Positions 1 to 6,424 of a stretch of DNA of 7,830 nucleotides are shown here, one piece after another; position 1 is the stretch's first letter, and every line of letters begins with the position of its first letter. Position numbers and translations under genes: made by a program. Origin of the DNA: Hyphomicrobiales bacterium (GTDB lineage Bacteria > Pseudomonadota > Alphaproteobacteria > Rhizobiales > Rhizobiaceae); NCBI GenBank assembly GCA_015654965.1, contig JAATGD010000416.1:1-7830 (forward strand), given 5' to 3'. The notes below the pieces were generated by a model. That model did not search any database and was not told where the DNA came from. It saw nothing but the letters and a program-made list of their open reading frames with translations.

Positions 1-856
1 GAATGTCGTTGTCATTGGTGGCAATGGTCAGTCGCTCAATGGGCAGGCCCATGCGCTTTGCTACGTAGCCCGCGAAAATATCGCCGAAATTCCCCGTGGG
101 GACAGTGAAGGAAACGGGTCGATCCGGTGCGCCAAGGCTTAAAGCTGCAGAGAAATAATAGACCACCTGCGGCATGATCCGCGCCCAGTTGATTGAATTC
201 ACGCCGGAAAGCGACAAGGCATCGCGGAAGGCAAGATCGTTGAACATGCCTTTGACGAGGTTCTGGCAGTCGTCGAAATTGCCTTCGATGGAGAGCGCAT
301 GCACATTGGCAAAGCTTGAGCTTGTCATCTGGCGCTGCTGCACCGGTGACACACGGCCATTGGGAAACAGGATGAAGATGTCCAGATTATCGCGTCCGCC
401 AAAGGCTTCGATAGCCGCTCCCCCGGTATCGCCCGAGGTTGCGCCGACGATTGTGGCGCGCTGGCCGCGCTCAGCCAGCACATAGTCCATCATGCGCGCC
501 AGCAATTGCATGGCCACATCCTTGAAGGCAAGCGTTGGACCGTGGAACAGTTCAAGGATGAATTCATTCGCTCCGGTCTGGACCAGCGGGCAGACGGCAT
601 CATGGCGGAAAGAGCCATAGGACTCGCGCACCATTTTCTCAAAATCGGCCTGCGGGATTTCACCGCCGATGAAAGGCGTAAGAACGGCGAGCGCCACTTC
701 GACATAGGATTTGCCGCGCAGGGCACGGATCTGGTCCGGGGAGAACTGCGGATAGTTTTCAGGCAGATCAAGGCCGCCATCGCGCGCCAGTCCTGCGAGC
801 AAGGCGTCGCTGAAACCCAAAGTGGGGGCTTGTCCGCGTGTACTTACGTATTTCAT
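1..856 (-). CDS. thrC: Threonine synthase, N-terminal 285 codons (3' end outside window)
   Basis: This is a pyridoxal-phosphate enzyme that converts O-phospho-L-homoserine to L-threonine and phosphate, the last step of threonine synthesis in the cytoplasm. Read from the ATG at 856-854, the protein begins MKYVSTRGQAPTLGFSDALL, the usual N-terminus of the long (about 465 aa) proteobacterial and fungal class. The PLP lysine lies in the motif GPTLAFKD, at about residue 112. The phosphate and PLP-binding loop reads ATSGDTGGAA, encoded around 420-450. The last visible residues include IATNDND, also conserved in the family. About 180 residues are missing because the frame runs off the left edge without a stop. 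The Shine-Dalgarno before the ATG is weak, but the conserved MKYVSTRG start leaves little doubt. The gene is transcribed away from the lipoprotein gene. No frame damage is seen. Confidence 0.96.
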   Translation of the reverse strand, partial: MKYVSTRGQAPTLGFSDALLAGLARDGGLDLPENYPQFSPDQIRALRGKSYVEVALAVLTPFIGGEIPQADFEKMVRESYGSFRHDAVCPLVQTGANEFILELFHGPTLAFKDVAMQLLARMMDYVLAERGQRATIVGATSGDTGGAAIEAFGGRDNLDIFILFPNGRVSPVQQRQMTSSSFANVHALSIEGNFDDCQNLVKGMFNDLAFRDALSLSGVNSINWARIMPQVVYYFSAALSLGAPDRPVSFTVPTGNFGDIFAGYVAKRMGLPIERLTIATNDNDI

Positions 857-1029
857 GTCGTCAGGCTTTCATTCCGGTTTGGCCGGTCGGGGCATACAAA
901 GTTTCCCACATGCAATAGGGCGTTCATAAAAAAGCCGCAAGAAGTTAAAACATCCTGAGGGGATGACTTGCTCTTGAAGGCAAAAAACGGGAAAACGTCA
1001 TCGCGCTCTGGATTGTGCAGTGGTATAGA

Positions 1030-1073
1030 GCATTTCCAGCAAAAGTGCGAAGCGGTTTTGCGTTGGATAATGC
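1030..1073. repeat. Palindromic intergenic repeat, copy 1
   Basis: The element is bounded by GCATT and AATGC. Its arms pair as GCATT + TCCA + GCAAAA on the left against the complement of TTTTGC, TGGA and AATGC on the right. That gives a 15-bp stem with a one-base and a two-base bulge, and an 11-base loop at 1045-1055. The 28-base core at 1040-1067 recurs without change in copy 2. From memory, similar words (AGTGCGAAGCGGTTTTGCG) are scattered through Brucella and Ochrobactrum intergenic regions, so I read it as a family of dispersed palindromes. The name of the family is not certain. Confidence 0.7.
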
Positions 1074-1090
1074 GGAAGGCAAAAAAGGCT

Positions 1091-1131
1091 GCATTTGAGC
1101 CAAAAGTGCGAAGCGGTTTTGCGTTGGACAA
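1091..1131. repeat. Palindromic intergenic repeat, copy 2 (degenerate arms)
   Basis: The core at 1101-1128 is identical over 28 bases to copy 1, 61 bases away. The left end GCATTT is kept, but the inner left arm differs (GAGC in place of CCAG) and the right end reads ACAATTTAG in place of ATAATGC, so the long hairpin of copy 1 is lost. A separate short hairpin GGCT/AGCC (1087-1090 with 1098-1101) overlaps its left end. The TTGGAC at its right edge may serve as a -35 element for the lipoprotein gene. Confidence 0.65.
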
Positions 1132-1152
1132 TTTAGCTTATAGAAATATATG
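1124..1152 (+). promoter_or_regulatory. Candidate sigma-70-type promoter of the lipoprotein gene
   Basis: TTGGAC at 1124-1129 is followed by a 17-base spacer and TATATG at 1147-1152. The first matches TTGACA at 5 of 6 positions, the second TATAAT at 4 of 6. Transcription would begin near 1160, giving a leader of about 90 bases that contains the hairpin at 1181-1201. The -35 lies inside repeat copy 2. The call rests on consensus only. Confidence 0.3.
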
Positions 1153-1180
1153 CGGGTCCAGCGAAATTCAGACATGATGT

Positions 1181-1201
1181 GCGCTCCTGTCCATGGAGCG
1201 C
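1181..1201 (+). other. Perfect 7-bp hairpin in the lipoprotein leader
   Basis: GCGCTCC (1181-1187), a 7-base loop and GGAGCGC (1195-1201) form a perfect GC-rich stem, ending 46 bases before the ATG. No T-run follows on either strand, so it is unlikely to be an intrinsic terminator. It could stabilise the mRNA or be an operator. Right after it the word GAAACAG occurs twice, at 1204-1210 and 1215-1221, 11 bases apart, about one helical turn. Confidence 0.4.
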
Positions 1202-1233
1202 CCGAAACAGATATGAAACAGGAAGATCAGTGC

Positions 1234-1240
1234 AGGGAAG
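1234..1240 (+). promoter_or_regulatory. Ribosome binding site that fixes the lipoprotein start
   Basis: AGGGAAG sits 7 bases before the ATG at 1248. It supports that start over the in-frame GTG at 1179, which would put 23 extra residues ahead of a normal lipoprotein signal peptide. Confidence 0.65.
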
Positions 1241-1247
1241 CCGGTTA

Positions 1248-1814
1248 ATGCAGAAAGCACCACAGAATCGTTCATCATTGTTTCCAGTCGCTGCAACGGT
1301 TTTGTTTGCAGCGCTTGCAGGTTGCACGACGAGTGGCGGTCAGAAAGCCGCCGACAATCCTCTCGCCAACGAGCCGCGTATCAAGGCGTCCGAATTGCGC
1401 GCTTATTGCCCGACGGTGACGCTGCGCGAGGGAACGGCCTATTTCAGCACCTATGCCAGCAAGAGCGCTGACAAGGACCCCGAGCAGGTGATTTATCAGG
1501 CCGCAATTACCGATGTGACCCGCGCCTGCCAATATGGCGACGGCACGATTTCCATTGATGTCGCAGCGGCTGGCAAGGTGGTGCCGGGACCCAAATACAG
1601 GAAGGGCACCATCACCATGCCGGTTCGGGTGGCTGTCCTTCAGGGCGACAAGGTGGTCTATTCCAAGCTGCACAAGGAATCGGTTTCGATCACCAATGGT
1701 GATGCGTCGACTCAATTCGTCTTCAACGACAAGGGTATTTCGCTGCCGATGCCGGACAAGCAGAATATCCAGATTTTCGTGGGCTTCGATGAAGGGCCAA
1801 GCAAGGCGAAATAA
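1248..1814 (+). CDS. Putative outer-membrane or periplasm-facing lipoprotein, function unknown
   Basis: The 188-residue product begins with a lipoprotein signal peptide: a short basic region (MQKAPQNR), a hydrophobic stretch at about residues 11-24, and a lipobox LAGC with the lipidated cysteine at 26. Residue 27 is threonine, not aspartate, so by the enterobacterial sorting rule it would go to the outer membrane; the rule is less certain in this group. The mature part is about 163 residues, with no membrane span and an alternating pattern typical of beta strands (for example TITMPVRVAVLQGDKVVYSK). It has two further cysteines, 54 and 94, which could form a disulphide. I do not recognise the family beyond a general likeness to hypothetical lipoproteins of Hyphomicrobiales. 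It appears to be a single-gene unit, ended by the terminator at 1921-1948. A GANTC site (GAATC, 1265-1269) lies in the first codons. Confidence 0.85.
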   Translation: MQKAPQNRSSLFPVAATVLFAALAGCTTSGGQKAADNPLANEPRIKASELRAYCPTVTLREGTAYFSTYASKSADKDPEQVIYQAAITDVTRACQYGDGTISIDVAAAGKVVPGPKYRKGTITMPVRVAVLQGDKVVYSKLHKESVSITNGDASTQFVFNDKGISLPMPDKQNIQIFVGFDEGPSKAK

Positions 1815-1852
1815 GTCGCACTCTTGTGGCCCATGGCGGGAAAATGCGGCGA

Positions 1853-1955
1853 TGCACGATAGCGCGCGCTGCGTATCTTTTTCATAAATGACACGATCAT
1901 GGCTGGGTGGAAATAGGGAGGTGCGCGATCCGTTCGCGCATCTTTTTTATAAAGG
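1853..1955. repeat. Degenerate direct repeat: two terminator-like units
   Basis: Unit A (1853-1890) and unit B (1922-1955) share the same order of words: TGC(A/G)CGAT at the left, a GC-rich middle, then ATCTTTTT(C/T)ATAAA and a G at the right. Their starts are 69 bases apart. Unit B is a well-formed intrinsic terminator. Unit A has a GC-rich palindrome (AGCGCGCGCT) and a T-run, but its arms no longer match cleanly. This looks like a local duplication that has since diverged, though convergence of two terminators is possible. Confidence 0.5.
1921..1948 (+). terminator. Rho-independent terminator downstream of the lipoprotein gene
   Basis: TGCGCGA (1922-1928), loop TCCGT and TCGCGCA (1934-1940) form a perfect 7-bp GC-rich stem, followed at once by TCTTTTTT (1941-1948). 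It lies 107 bases after the lipoprotein stop and reads in the same direction, so it probably ends that transcript and separates it from the EAL gene. Confidence 0.8.
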
Positions 1956-2005
1956 CTACTCATAAAGAGAGCACGATTTATTGTGTTATTGTTTTGAATT
2001 CTATC

Positions 2006-2024
2006 AATCGAACGTCTGTCGATT
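2006..2024. promoter_or_regulatory. Inverted repeat upstream of the EAL gene, possible operator
   Basis: AATCGA (2006-2011) and TCGATT (2019-2024) are perfect inverted arms around a 7-base spacer. The 19-base size fits a dimeric regulator site. It lies 129 bases before the ATG at 2153, in AT-rich DNA. I cannot name a regulator for it. Confidence 0.3.
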
Positions 2025-2152
2025 AACGATAATTTTAAAAAATAACTTCTGGTGATCGTCAGACAGAAATAATTGCTATATATTTATTTTAATGGAATTG
2101 TGTTTGTATTTCAGTAACACTCTCATGCGGAACAATTTGATATGTATATTCC

Positions 2153-3793
2153 ATGGCGGATTGTCTGCGGGTATTGCAGGAGTGGATGTCGCGCGTGCGG
2201 AAGTATAGTCGAAGGTTTTTAAATCTGGCACCTTATATACTGCTTCTTCTGCTTCTTGCGGGGGCCGTAACAGGACAGTATATCGGCAGGCGGTTGCAGG
2301 CGCTGGATGAAGAACGGCAAATGGGCCATTATACGCAGGCACTGCTTTCCTATGCGGCGCGCCTTGTCAACTTTGCCCAGAACACGCTTGATCAGGCGGA
2401 ACAATCTCCTTACCTGGCCTGTTCTGTCGATGACCAGACCTATCTGCGTAAAATCCTGTTCGCAGCCTATCAGATCAAGGATGTCGGACGACTCGTCGAT
2501 AACAAGTTGCAATGTTCCACTCTTCTGGGCGCGCTGGTCGAACCGGTGCCGACGACCGCTGCCGATCTGGAAATGGCCGATGGAACGATTGTTTTCGCAG
2601 ATGGCCCCTTGAGGATAACCGGTAGTTATGGCGCGGTGATGAACAGGGGCAATTCCAATGTCGTGCTCAGCCCCGTGGCTTTCGATCTCATGCATACGCC
2701 GCGTTATGCATTCGCGGTTTTCATCACCGACCCTTCAAGAACCCATTTTGCCCGCCTTTATGCGCATCCCTTAGCGCAGGATTTGCGGCTGCCGCCCGCG
2801 GCAACACACCTGAAATTTGTCAGCTTTGGCGACCGTTTCATCCAGTATGAATGCGATGAAGCCTCGGAGGTCTGTATTGCCTTGCAGGCCGATGTCGACC
2901 GTACCAGCCTTGCCGCCCGCCTGCGGGTGTTTCTGTCCGTCTTTATCGGCATGCTGCTGACGGGCGGCCTCGGGCTGGTCTGGATCATGTATCGCAATCG
3001 CGGCAGTTCCCTGATGGCCCTGCTTTCCCGCGCATTGGCCAAGAAGCAACTGGACGTGGTTTATCAGCCGGTCGTCAATATGCTGGATGGCGAGGTGACG
3101 GGTTTTGAAGCGCTGATCCGCTGGGAGTTGCAGAAAGGCGAATTCATTCCACCCGATGTGTTCATTCCAAGGGCTGAACAAAGCGGCCTGATCCGCAAGA
3201 TCACGCCTTATATTCTGGAAACCATAGCCGCGGAAATGGGCACATTCCTGCGCGGACGGTCTGCCATGCGTATCAGCATCAATATCAGCGCGCAGGACCT
3301 CGATGACGTGGAATTCGAGATGCATATGGAGAGCCTGCTGGCTGCGGCATCCATCGCGCCCCAGCAAATCGGGCTTGAACTGACGGAACGCACGGCGGTC
3401 GATTTCGCCACCGCGTCATCCGGTATCCAGCGCCTGCGCGAGAAGGGGCATTATATCTATATCGATGATTTCGGAACCGGCTATTCGAGCCTTTCTTATC
3501 TGGGCGAACTCAAAGTCGATGCCATCAAGATCGACAAGTCGTTCACACGAACCGCGAGCACCGACAAGGAGACGGTTTCCATTCTGCCGCAAATCTTGTC
3601 GATGGCCCACGAACATGGGCTGGATGTGGTGGTGGAAGGCGTTGAAACAGAAGCGCAGGCGCTTTATTTCCGCCAGATCGGCATGCCGGTTCAGGCGCAG
3701 GGCTGGTATTTTGGCAAGCCCATGACGGCGGCGGATGCGCGTGCCTTCGTCGCATCCTCAGCTGCGGAACGGCGCAAGTTCAACCTGAGTTGA
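2153..3793 (+). CDS. Membrane-anchored cyclic-di-GMP phosphodiesterase: CSS-motif sensor plus EAL domain
   Basis: This enzyme should hydrolyse cyclic-di-GMP to pGpG at the inner membrane. The 546 residues show a membrane span at about 23-43, a periplasmic domain at about 45-255, a second span at about 258-280, and a cytoplasmic EAL domain at about 290-535. The periplasmic part resembles the CSS-motif domain of E. coli PdeC, with Cys90-Ser91 and Cys121-Ser-Thr 31 residues apart; in PdeC such a pair forms a redox-sensitive disulphide. The catalytic set is complete: E319-A-L, N377, ELTE 409-412, DDFGTG 438-443, K459, EGVE 495-498 and QGWYFGKP from 516. There is no GGDEF domain. The ATG at 2153 lies where AT-rich DNA gives way to coding composition but has no clear Shine-Dalgarno. 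The ATG at 2186 (codon 12) has AGGAG at 2178-2182, only 3 bases away, and is a real alternative that keeps all domains. It may be the orthologue of Brucella BpdA, a phosphodiesterase that affects flagellar genes; this is from memory. Its stop lies 17 bases from the end of the convergent HAD gene. Confidence 0.93.
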   Translation: MADCLRVLQEWMSRVRKYSRRFLNLAPYILLLLLLAGAVTGQYIGRRLQALDEERQMGHYTQALLSYAARLVNFAQNTLDQAEQSPYLACSVDDQTYLRKILFAAYQIKDVGRLVDNKLQCSTLLGALVEPVPTTAADLEMADGTIVFADGPLRITGSYGAVMNRGNSNVVLSPVAFDLMHTPRYAFAVFITDPSRTHFARLYAHPLAQDLRLPPAATHLKFVSFGDRFIQYECDEASEVCIALQADVDRTSLAARLRVFLSVFIGMLLTGGLGLVWIMYRNRGSSLMALLSRALAKKQLDVVYQPVVNMLDGEVTGFEALIRWELQKGEFIPPDVFIPRAEQSGLIRKITPYILETIAAEMGTFLRGRSAMRISINISAQDLDDVEFEMHMESLLAAASIAPQQIGLELTERTAVDFATASSGIQRLREKGHYIYIDDFGTGYSSLSYLGELKVDAIKIDKSFTRTASTDKETVSILPQILSMAHEHGLDVVVEGVETEAQALYFRQIGMPVQAQGWYFGKPMTAADARAFVASSAAERRKFNLS

Positions 3794-3810
3794 GATTGCG
3801 GCGCGTTCTG

Positions 3811-4497
3811 TCAGGCATCCGTCCAGATTGACAGGGCTTCGATCACGCCTGCAAGATCCTTGTGGCGATGAATGACTGTTTCAGCACCCGCATCGGTCAG
3901 CTTGTCGGCGTGGCCCGGATAGGTGTGCGCGCCGCCCGTAAAGCCGATGACGCGCATGCCGGCTGCGCGCGCGCCGTGAATGCCGTGCACCGAATCCTCG
4001 ATTACGATGGCATCCTTTGGATCGACGCCGAATTGCTGCGCGGCATACAGGAAGACATCCGGCGCGGGCTTGGTCTTTTTGGCTCCAACTTCCTTGGCCG
4101 AAAAAATATGCGGTGCGAAGAGTTCATAAAGCCCGACGCGCTCGAGCATCAGCTTCAGCCGCTCGCTGCTGGAATTGGAGCAGATACATTTGGGAAGTTT
4201 GAGTGCCGACACCACCTCGACAATATCCTCGACGGCCTGAACCTCGTTTTTCAACCGCTCGTCGAGCAGTTTTTCGGATTTGTCGAGCAGCGAGGCGGAG
4301 AGCGGAATGCCTGCTTCGCGCTCGACGCTGAGCAGGATATCCTGCCATGTGAGGCCTGCGAAACGCTCGGCCATGTCCTCGGCCGAGATCGGATATCCGG
4401 CTTCTGTGAGCAGCGCTGCATCCACTTCCGCCGCGATGATCTCGGAATCGACCAGAACGCCATCGCAATCGAAGATGATGAGGGATGGAGCCGCCAT
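3811..4497 (-). CDS. HAD-superfamily hydrolase (subfamily IA, beta-phosphoglucomutase or phosphatase type)
   Basis: The 228-residue protein is a haloacid-dehalogenase-fold enzyme, expected to remove or move a phosphate on a small molecule in the cytoplasm through an aspartyl-phosphate. All four HAD motifs are present: motif I FDCDGVLVDSE with nucleophile D10 and acid/base D12, motif II CSNSS with S107, motif III lysine K143 in KKTKPAPD, and motif IV VIEDSVHGIHGARAAG with E167-D168. An alpha-helical cap lies between motifs I and II (about 20-90), as in beta-phosphoglucomutase and related sugar-phosphate phosphatases. The substrate cannot be told. I chose the ATG at 4497 because AAAGG stands 8 bases upstream and the protein then starts just before motif I. 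An in-frame ATG at 4521 would add eight residues but has no ribosome site. It lies 100 bases downstream of the ClC gene on the same strand, so co-transcription is possible. Confidence 0.92.
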   Translation of the reverse strand: MAAPSLIIFDCDGVLVDSEIIAAEVDAALLTEAGYPISAEDMAERFAGLTWQDILLSVEREAGIPLSASLLDKSEKLLDERLKNEVQAVEDIVEVVSALKLPKCICSNSSSERLKLMLERVGLYELFAPHIFSAKEVGAKKTKPAPDVFLYAAQQFGVDPKDAIVIEDSVHGIHGARAAGMRVIGFTGGAHTYPGHADKLTDAGAETVIHRHKDLAGVIEALSIWTDA

Positions 4498-4525
4498 GAT
4501 TTTAGCCTTTAATGCAAGCATGTGA

Positions 4526-4556
4526 GAGGGTGGCCGCGAAAAAGGAGGGTGCCGCG
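4526..4556. repeat. Short imperfect direct repeat in the ClC-HAD gap
   Basis: GAGGGTGGCCGCG (4526-4538) and GAGGGTGCCGCG (4545-4556) differ by one base inserted, with 19 bases between starts. They lie in the 100-base gap between the ClC stop and the HAD start. On the minus strand no clear terminator separates the two genes. The role is unknown and chance is possible. Confidence 0.35.
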
Positions 4557-4597
4557 CCGACTTGATCGCGTTGAGCTACACCTTTCCGCCTCCCGGG

Positions 4598-6388
4598 TCA
4601 AACCTCGCCCGAGACTTCACGCCGCCTGCGGTCGAGTTCTTCACTGTAACGCCGCAGCGTATGGGCTTCGCTCAAAAGGCCCATCACTTTTCGCTCCTGC
4701 GCATTGTTGACGACGGCAAGCGCTTCGCTTTCCGCACGGTCGAAGCGGACGACCGCTTCCCTTGCATTCATTTGTGGCAGCAGGAACTGATCCTGATATT
4801 GGAGGAGTTCCGCGATGCTGTGCGGGTTTTCGGGGCTGTCAAAACTGTCGGCATAGACTTCCGGCACCGGGATCATGCCGACATAGCGCCCTTGCGCATC
4901 CACCGCGATCACCCGCTGCGTGGAGCCGAGCGGAAAATCATGACGAAAAGTTTCGATATCGGTGTCGATGAGCACTGTGCGCACATCATGGCGCATCATG
5001 CGGCTGACGGTGAGATCGCGAATCCAGCCGATATCATGCGCCGAGCGGATGACTTCGCCGCGCAGGTGAAAGCGCCATGTCGCAAATGAGTAGCCAAACG
5101 TCTTGCGCACCATGAGCGAAGAGGAAACCACGGCCCCCAGCACCACCATGGAAATCGGAAAGTCGCCGGTCAGTTCCAGCGCCATGAATGTCATGGTCAT
5201 CGGCCCGCCGACAATGGCGACCGCAAGCGCGCTCATGCCTATGACCGCATAGACTTCGGGAGCAAGCGCCAGCCCCGTGGGCAGGACGAGGGCGGCAATG
5301 GCCGCAAACAGTTTGCCAGCCAATGCTCCCAGAAAAAGGGCCGCGAAAAACAGGCCGCCGCGAAAGCCGGTGCCAATAGAAATGGCTGCCGCCAGCGATT
5401 TGGCAAGGATCAGCAAGATGAGTGCGGGAATGGCCATTTGGGCATGCAGGTCGATATAGAGCGCACCATGACCCGATGCCAGAACCTGCGGTGAGAAAAA
5501 GGCGATCATACCAACGAGCACACCGCCGATCGCAGGCGTGAAGATGTTGGGAAGCGCGCTTTCGCGTGTCGCTCTTTCCACGAAAGTAACCCCGCGCATG
5601 ACCAAAATACCAAGTCCCGCACATAGAAAACCCAACAGGAGCGCGGGGAGGTAATCGCGTGGTGTGATAGTGTCGATCTGGCCGATATTGATGACGAATT
5701 CCGCGCCGCCCATGGCTTGCGTGACCAGTGCGCCGACAATGGCCGCGACCACGACGGGCGTCAGCGTTGCGATGGAATAGACACCGATGATGAGCTCAAA
5801 GGCATAAAAAGCGCCGGTGAGCGGCGCGTTGAAGGCGCTGGCAATGGCCGCGGCAGCCCCGCAGCCGACCAGCGTACGCAGATCGGCGCGGCGCAGTTTC
5901 ATGGCGCGCCCGATGCGCGAGGCAAAGCCGCTGGCAAGCTGTGTATAGGCCGCTTCAAGCCCGATGGATGCGCCAAAACCGTTGGAAACAAGGTTTTGCC
6001 CGACGAGGATAAAACTGTCGGTCAGCGAAAGCCTGCCGCCATGCAGTGCATTGGCTTCAATCGGGTCAACGATGGGGCGTTTGCGCCAGCGCGCCAGAAC
6101 CCAGATAATGATGCCCATGAGAATGCCGCCCGCAAGCGGCGCGATATAGGCGCTGGGGTAAAGCCGGGTTGCGGCGCTGAGCCGCTCATTGGGATCAAGC
6201 GCAAAAATGGCCTCATGCATCCATTGCGAGATGGCACTGATCATGGCGACCGCGATTGCGGAAATGACGCCGATGACGGCCCCCGCCAGCGCAAGGCCGA
6301 TTTCATTGCCGCGCACCACCGCACGCAGCCGGAAGGGGACGAAAAACAGTCTCAGAAATCGGTTTTTACGCGCCCACGCGACATTCAT
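4598..6388 (-). CDS. ClC-family anion channel or transporter with C-terminal CBS pair
   Basis: This inner-membrane protein of 596 residues should carry chloride or another anion. Residues from about 30 to 430 form the ClC membrane core with many hydrophobic helices. The C-terminal part, about 458-584, has the pattern of two CBS domains (starting near LTVSRMMRHDV and HSIAELLQ), which bind nucleotides in relatives. Family marks: the gating glutamate is kept in GLEAA (E145, in place of GREGP), the third selectivity region reads GTGFRGGLFFAALF (340-353), and a tyrosine at about 433 fits the anion-binding Tyr. The first selectivity motif, usually GSGIP, appears as PIVDP (105-109), and the inner proton glutamate position of E. 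coli ClC (E203) appears to be leucine 199. That leans towards a channel or a transporter of altered coupling; alignment by eye only. The ATG at 6388 is preferred, with AGG 10 bases upstream; a TTG at 6406 would add six residues. It is divergent from ccrM. Confidence 0.93.
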   Translation of the reverse strand: MNVAWARKNRFLRLFFVPFRLRAVVRGNEIGLALAGAVIGVISAIAVAMISAISQWMHEAIFALDPNERLSAATRLYPSAYIAPLAGGILMGIIIWVLARWRKRPIVDPIEANALHGGRLSLTDSFILVGQNLVSNGFGASIGLEAAYTQLASGFASRIGRAMKLRRADLRTLVGCGAAAAIASAFNAPLTGAFYAFELIIGVYSIATLTPVVVAAIVGALVTQAMGGAEFVINIGQIDTITPRDYLPALLLGFLCAGLGILVMRGVTFVERATRESALPNIFTPAIGGVLVGMIAFFSPQVLASGHGALYIDLHAQMAIPALILLILAKSLAAAISIGTGFRGGLFFAALFLGALAGKLFAAIAALVLPTGLALAPEVYAVIGMSALAVAIVGGPMTMTFMALELTGDFPISMVVLGAVVSSSLMVRKTFGYSFATWRFHLRGEVIRSAHDIGWIRDLTVSRMMRHDVRTVLIDTDIETFRHDFPLGSTQRVIAVDAQGRYVGMIPVPEVYADSFDSPENPHSIAELLQYQDQFLLPQMNAREAVVRFDRAESEALAVVNNAQERKVMGLLSEAHTLRRYSEELDRRRREVSGEV

Positions 6389-6419
6389 GAACAATACACC
6401 TGACAATATCGGGCTTTTT

Positions 6420-6424
6420 GACTC
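6420..6424. promoter_or_regulatory. GANTC (GACTC) CcrM methylation site between the ClC gene and ccrM
   Basis: This is the only GANTC I found in the ClC-ccrM spacer. It lies 32 bases upstream of the ClC start and 244 bases upstream of the ccrM start. The next one, GACTC at 6728-6732, is 60 bases inside ccrM. CcrM methylates this motif, and in Caulobacter the methylation state of such sites regulates ccrM itself. Whether this site acts is unknown. Confidence 0.4.

Larger units (their letters stand above)
857..1247. other. Divergent intergenic region between thrC and the lipoprotein gene
   Basis: This 391-base spacer holds the promoters of two genes pointing away from each other. I see two copies of a palindromic repeat (1030-1073 and 1091-1131). 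The 12-base word GAAGGCAAAAAA recurs at 976-987 and 1075-1086, ahead of each copy, which suggests the duplicated unit is longer than the palindrome. A candidate promoter (1124-1152) and a leader hairpin (1181-1201) precede the lipoprotein gene. For thrC I found no convincing promoter; the best pair on the minus strand has a poor -10. Short frames here contain repeat-derived sequence and do not resemble genes. Confidence 0.7.
1815..2152. other. AT-rich spacer between the lipoprotein and EAL genes
   Basis: This 338-base spacer falls in two halves. The first (to about 1980) holds the terminator, its degenerate copy and related short words: CATAAA followed within a few bases by CACGAT occurs at 1883-1897 and 1961-1977. 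The second (about 1980-2152) is markedly AT-rich and should carry the EAL promoter. It has an inverted repeat at 2006-2024. I could not pick out a convincing -35/-10 pair. No coding frame with credible composition is present. Confidence 0.6.

Noticed and set aside
853..1131. Minus-strand frames upstream of thrC, including a second one at 945-1175
   Set aside because: Each contains translated palindromic repeat sequence and they overlap one another. Neither has a recognisable domain, a good ribosome site or coding-like composition.
1179..1247. GTG start for the lipoprotein gene
   Set aside because: It would place 23 residues ahead of a complete signal peptide and begins right at the leader hairpin. 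The ATG at 1248 has AGGGAAG at good spacing.
3794..3810. Bidirectional terminator between the convergent EAL and HAD genes
   Set aside because: The gap is only 17 bases and shows no stem with a T-run; the ends may overlap or use Rho, but no site can be called.
5034..5624. Long frames antisense or out of frame to the ClC, HAD and EAL genes (for example this one, and 2219-2695 and 5717-6403)
   Set aside because: They are shadows of well-supported genes: low-complexity basic or Cys/Arg-rich translations without domains, typical of GC-rich DNA.
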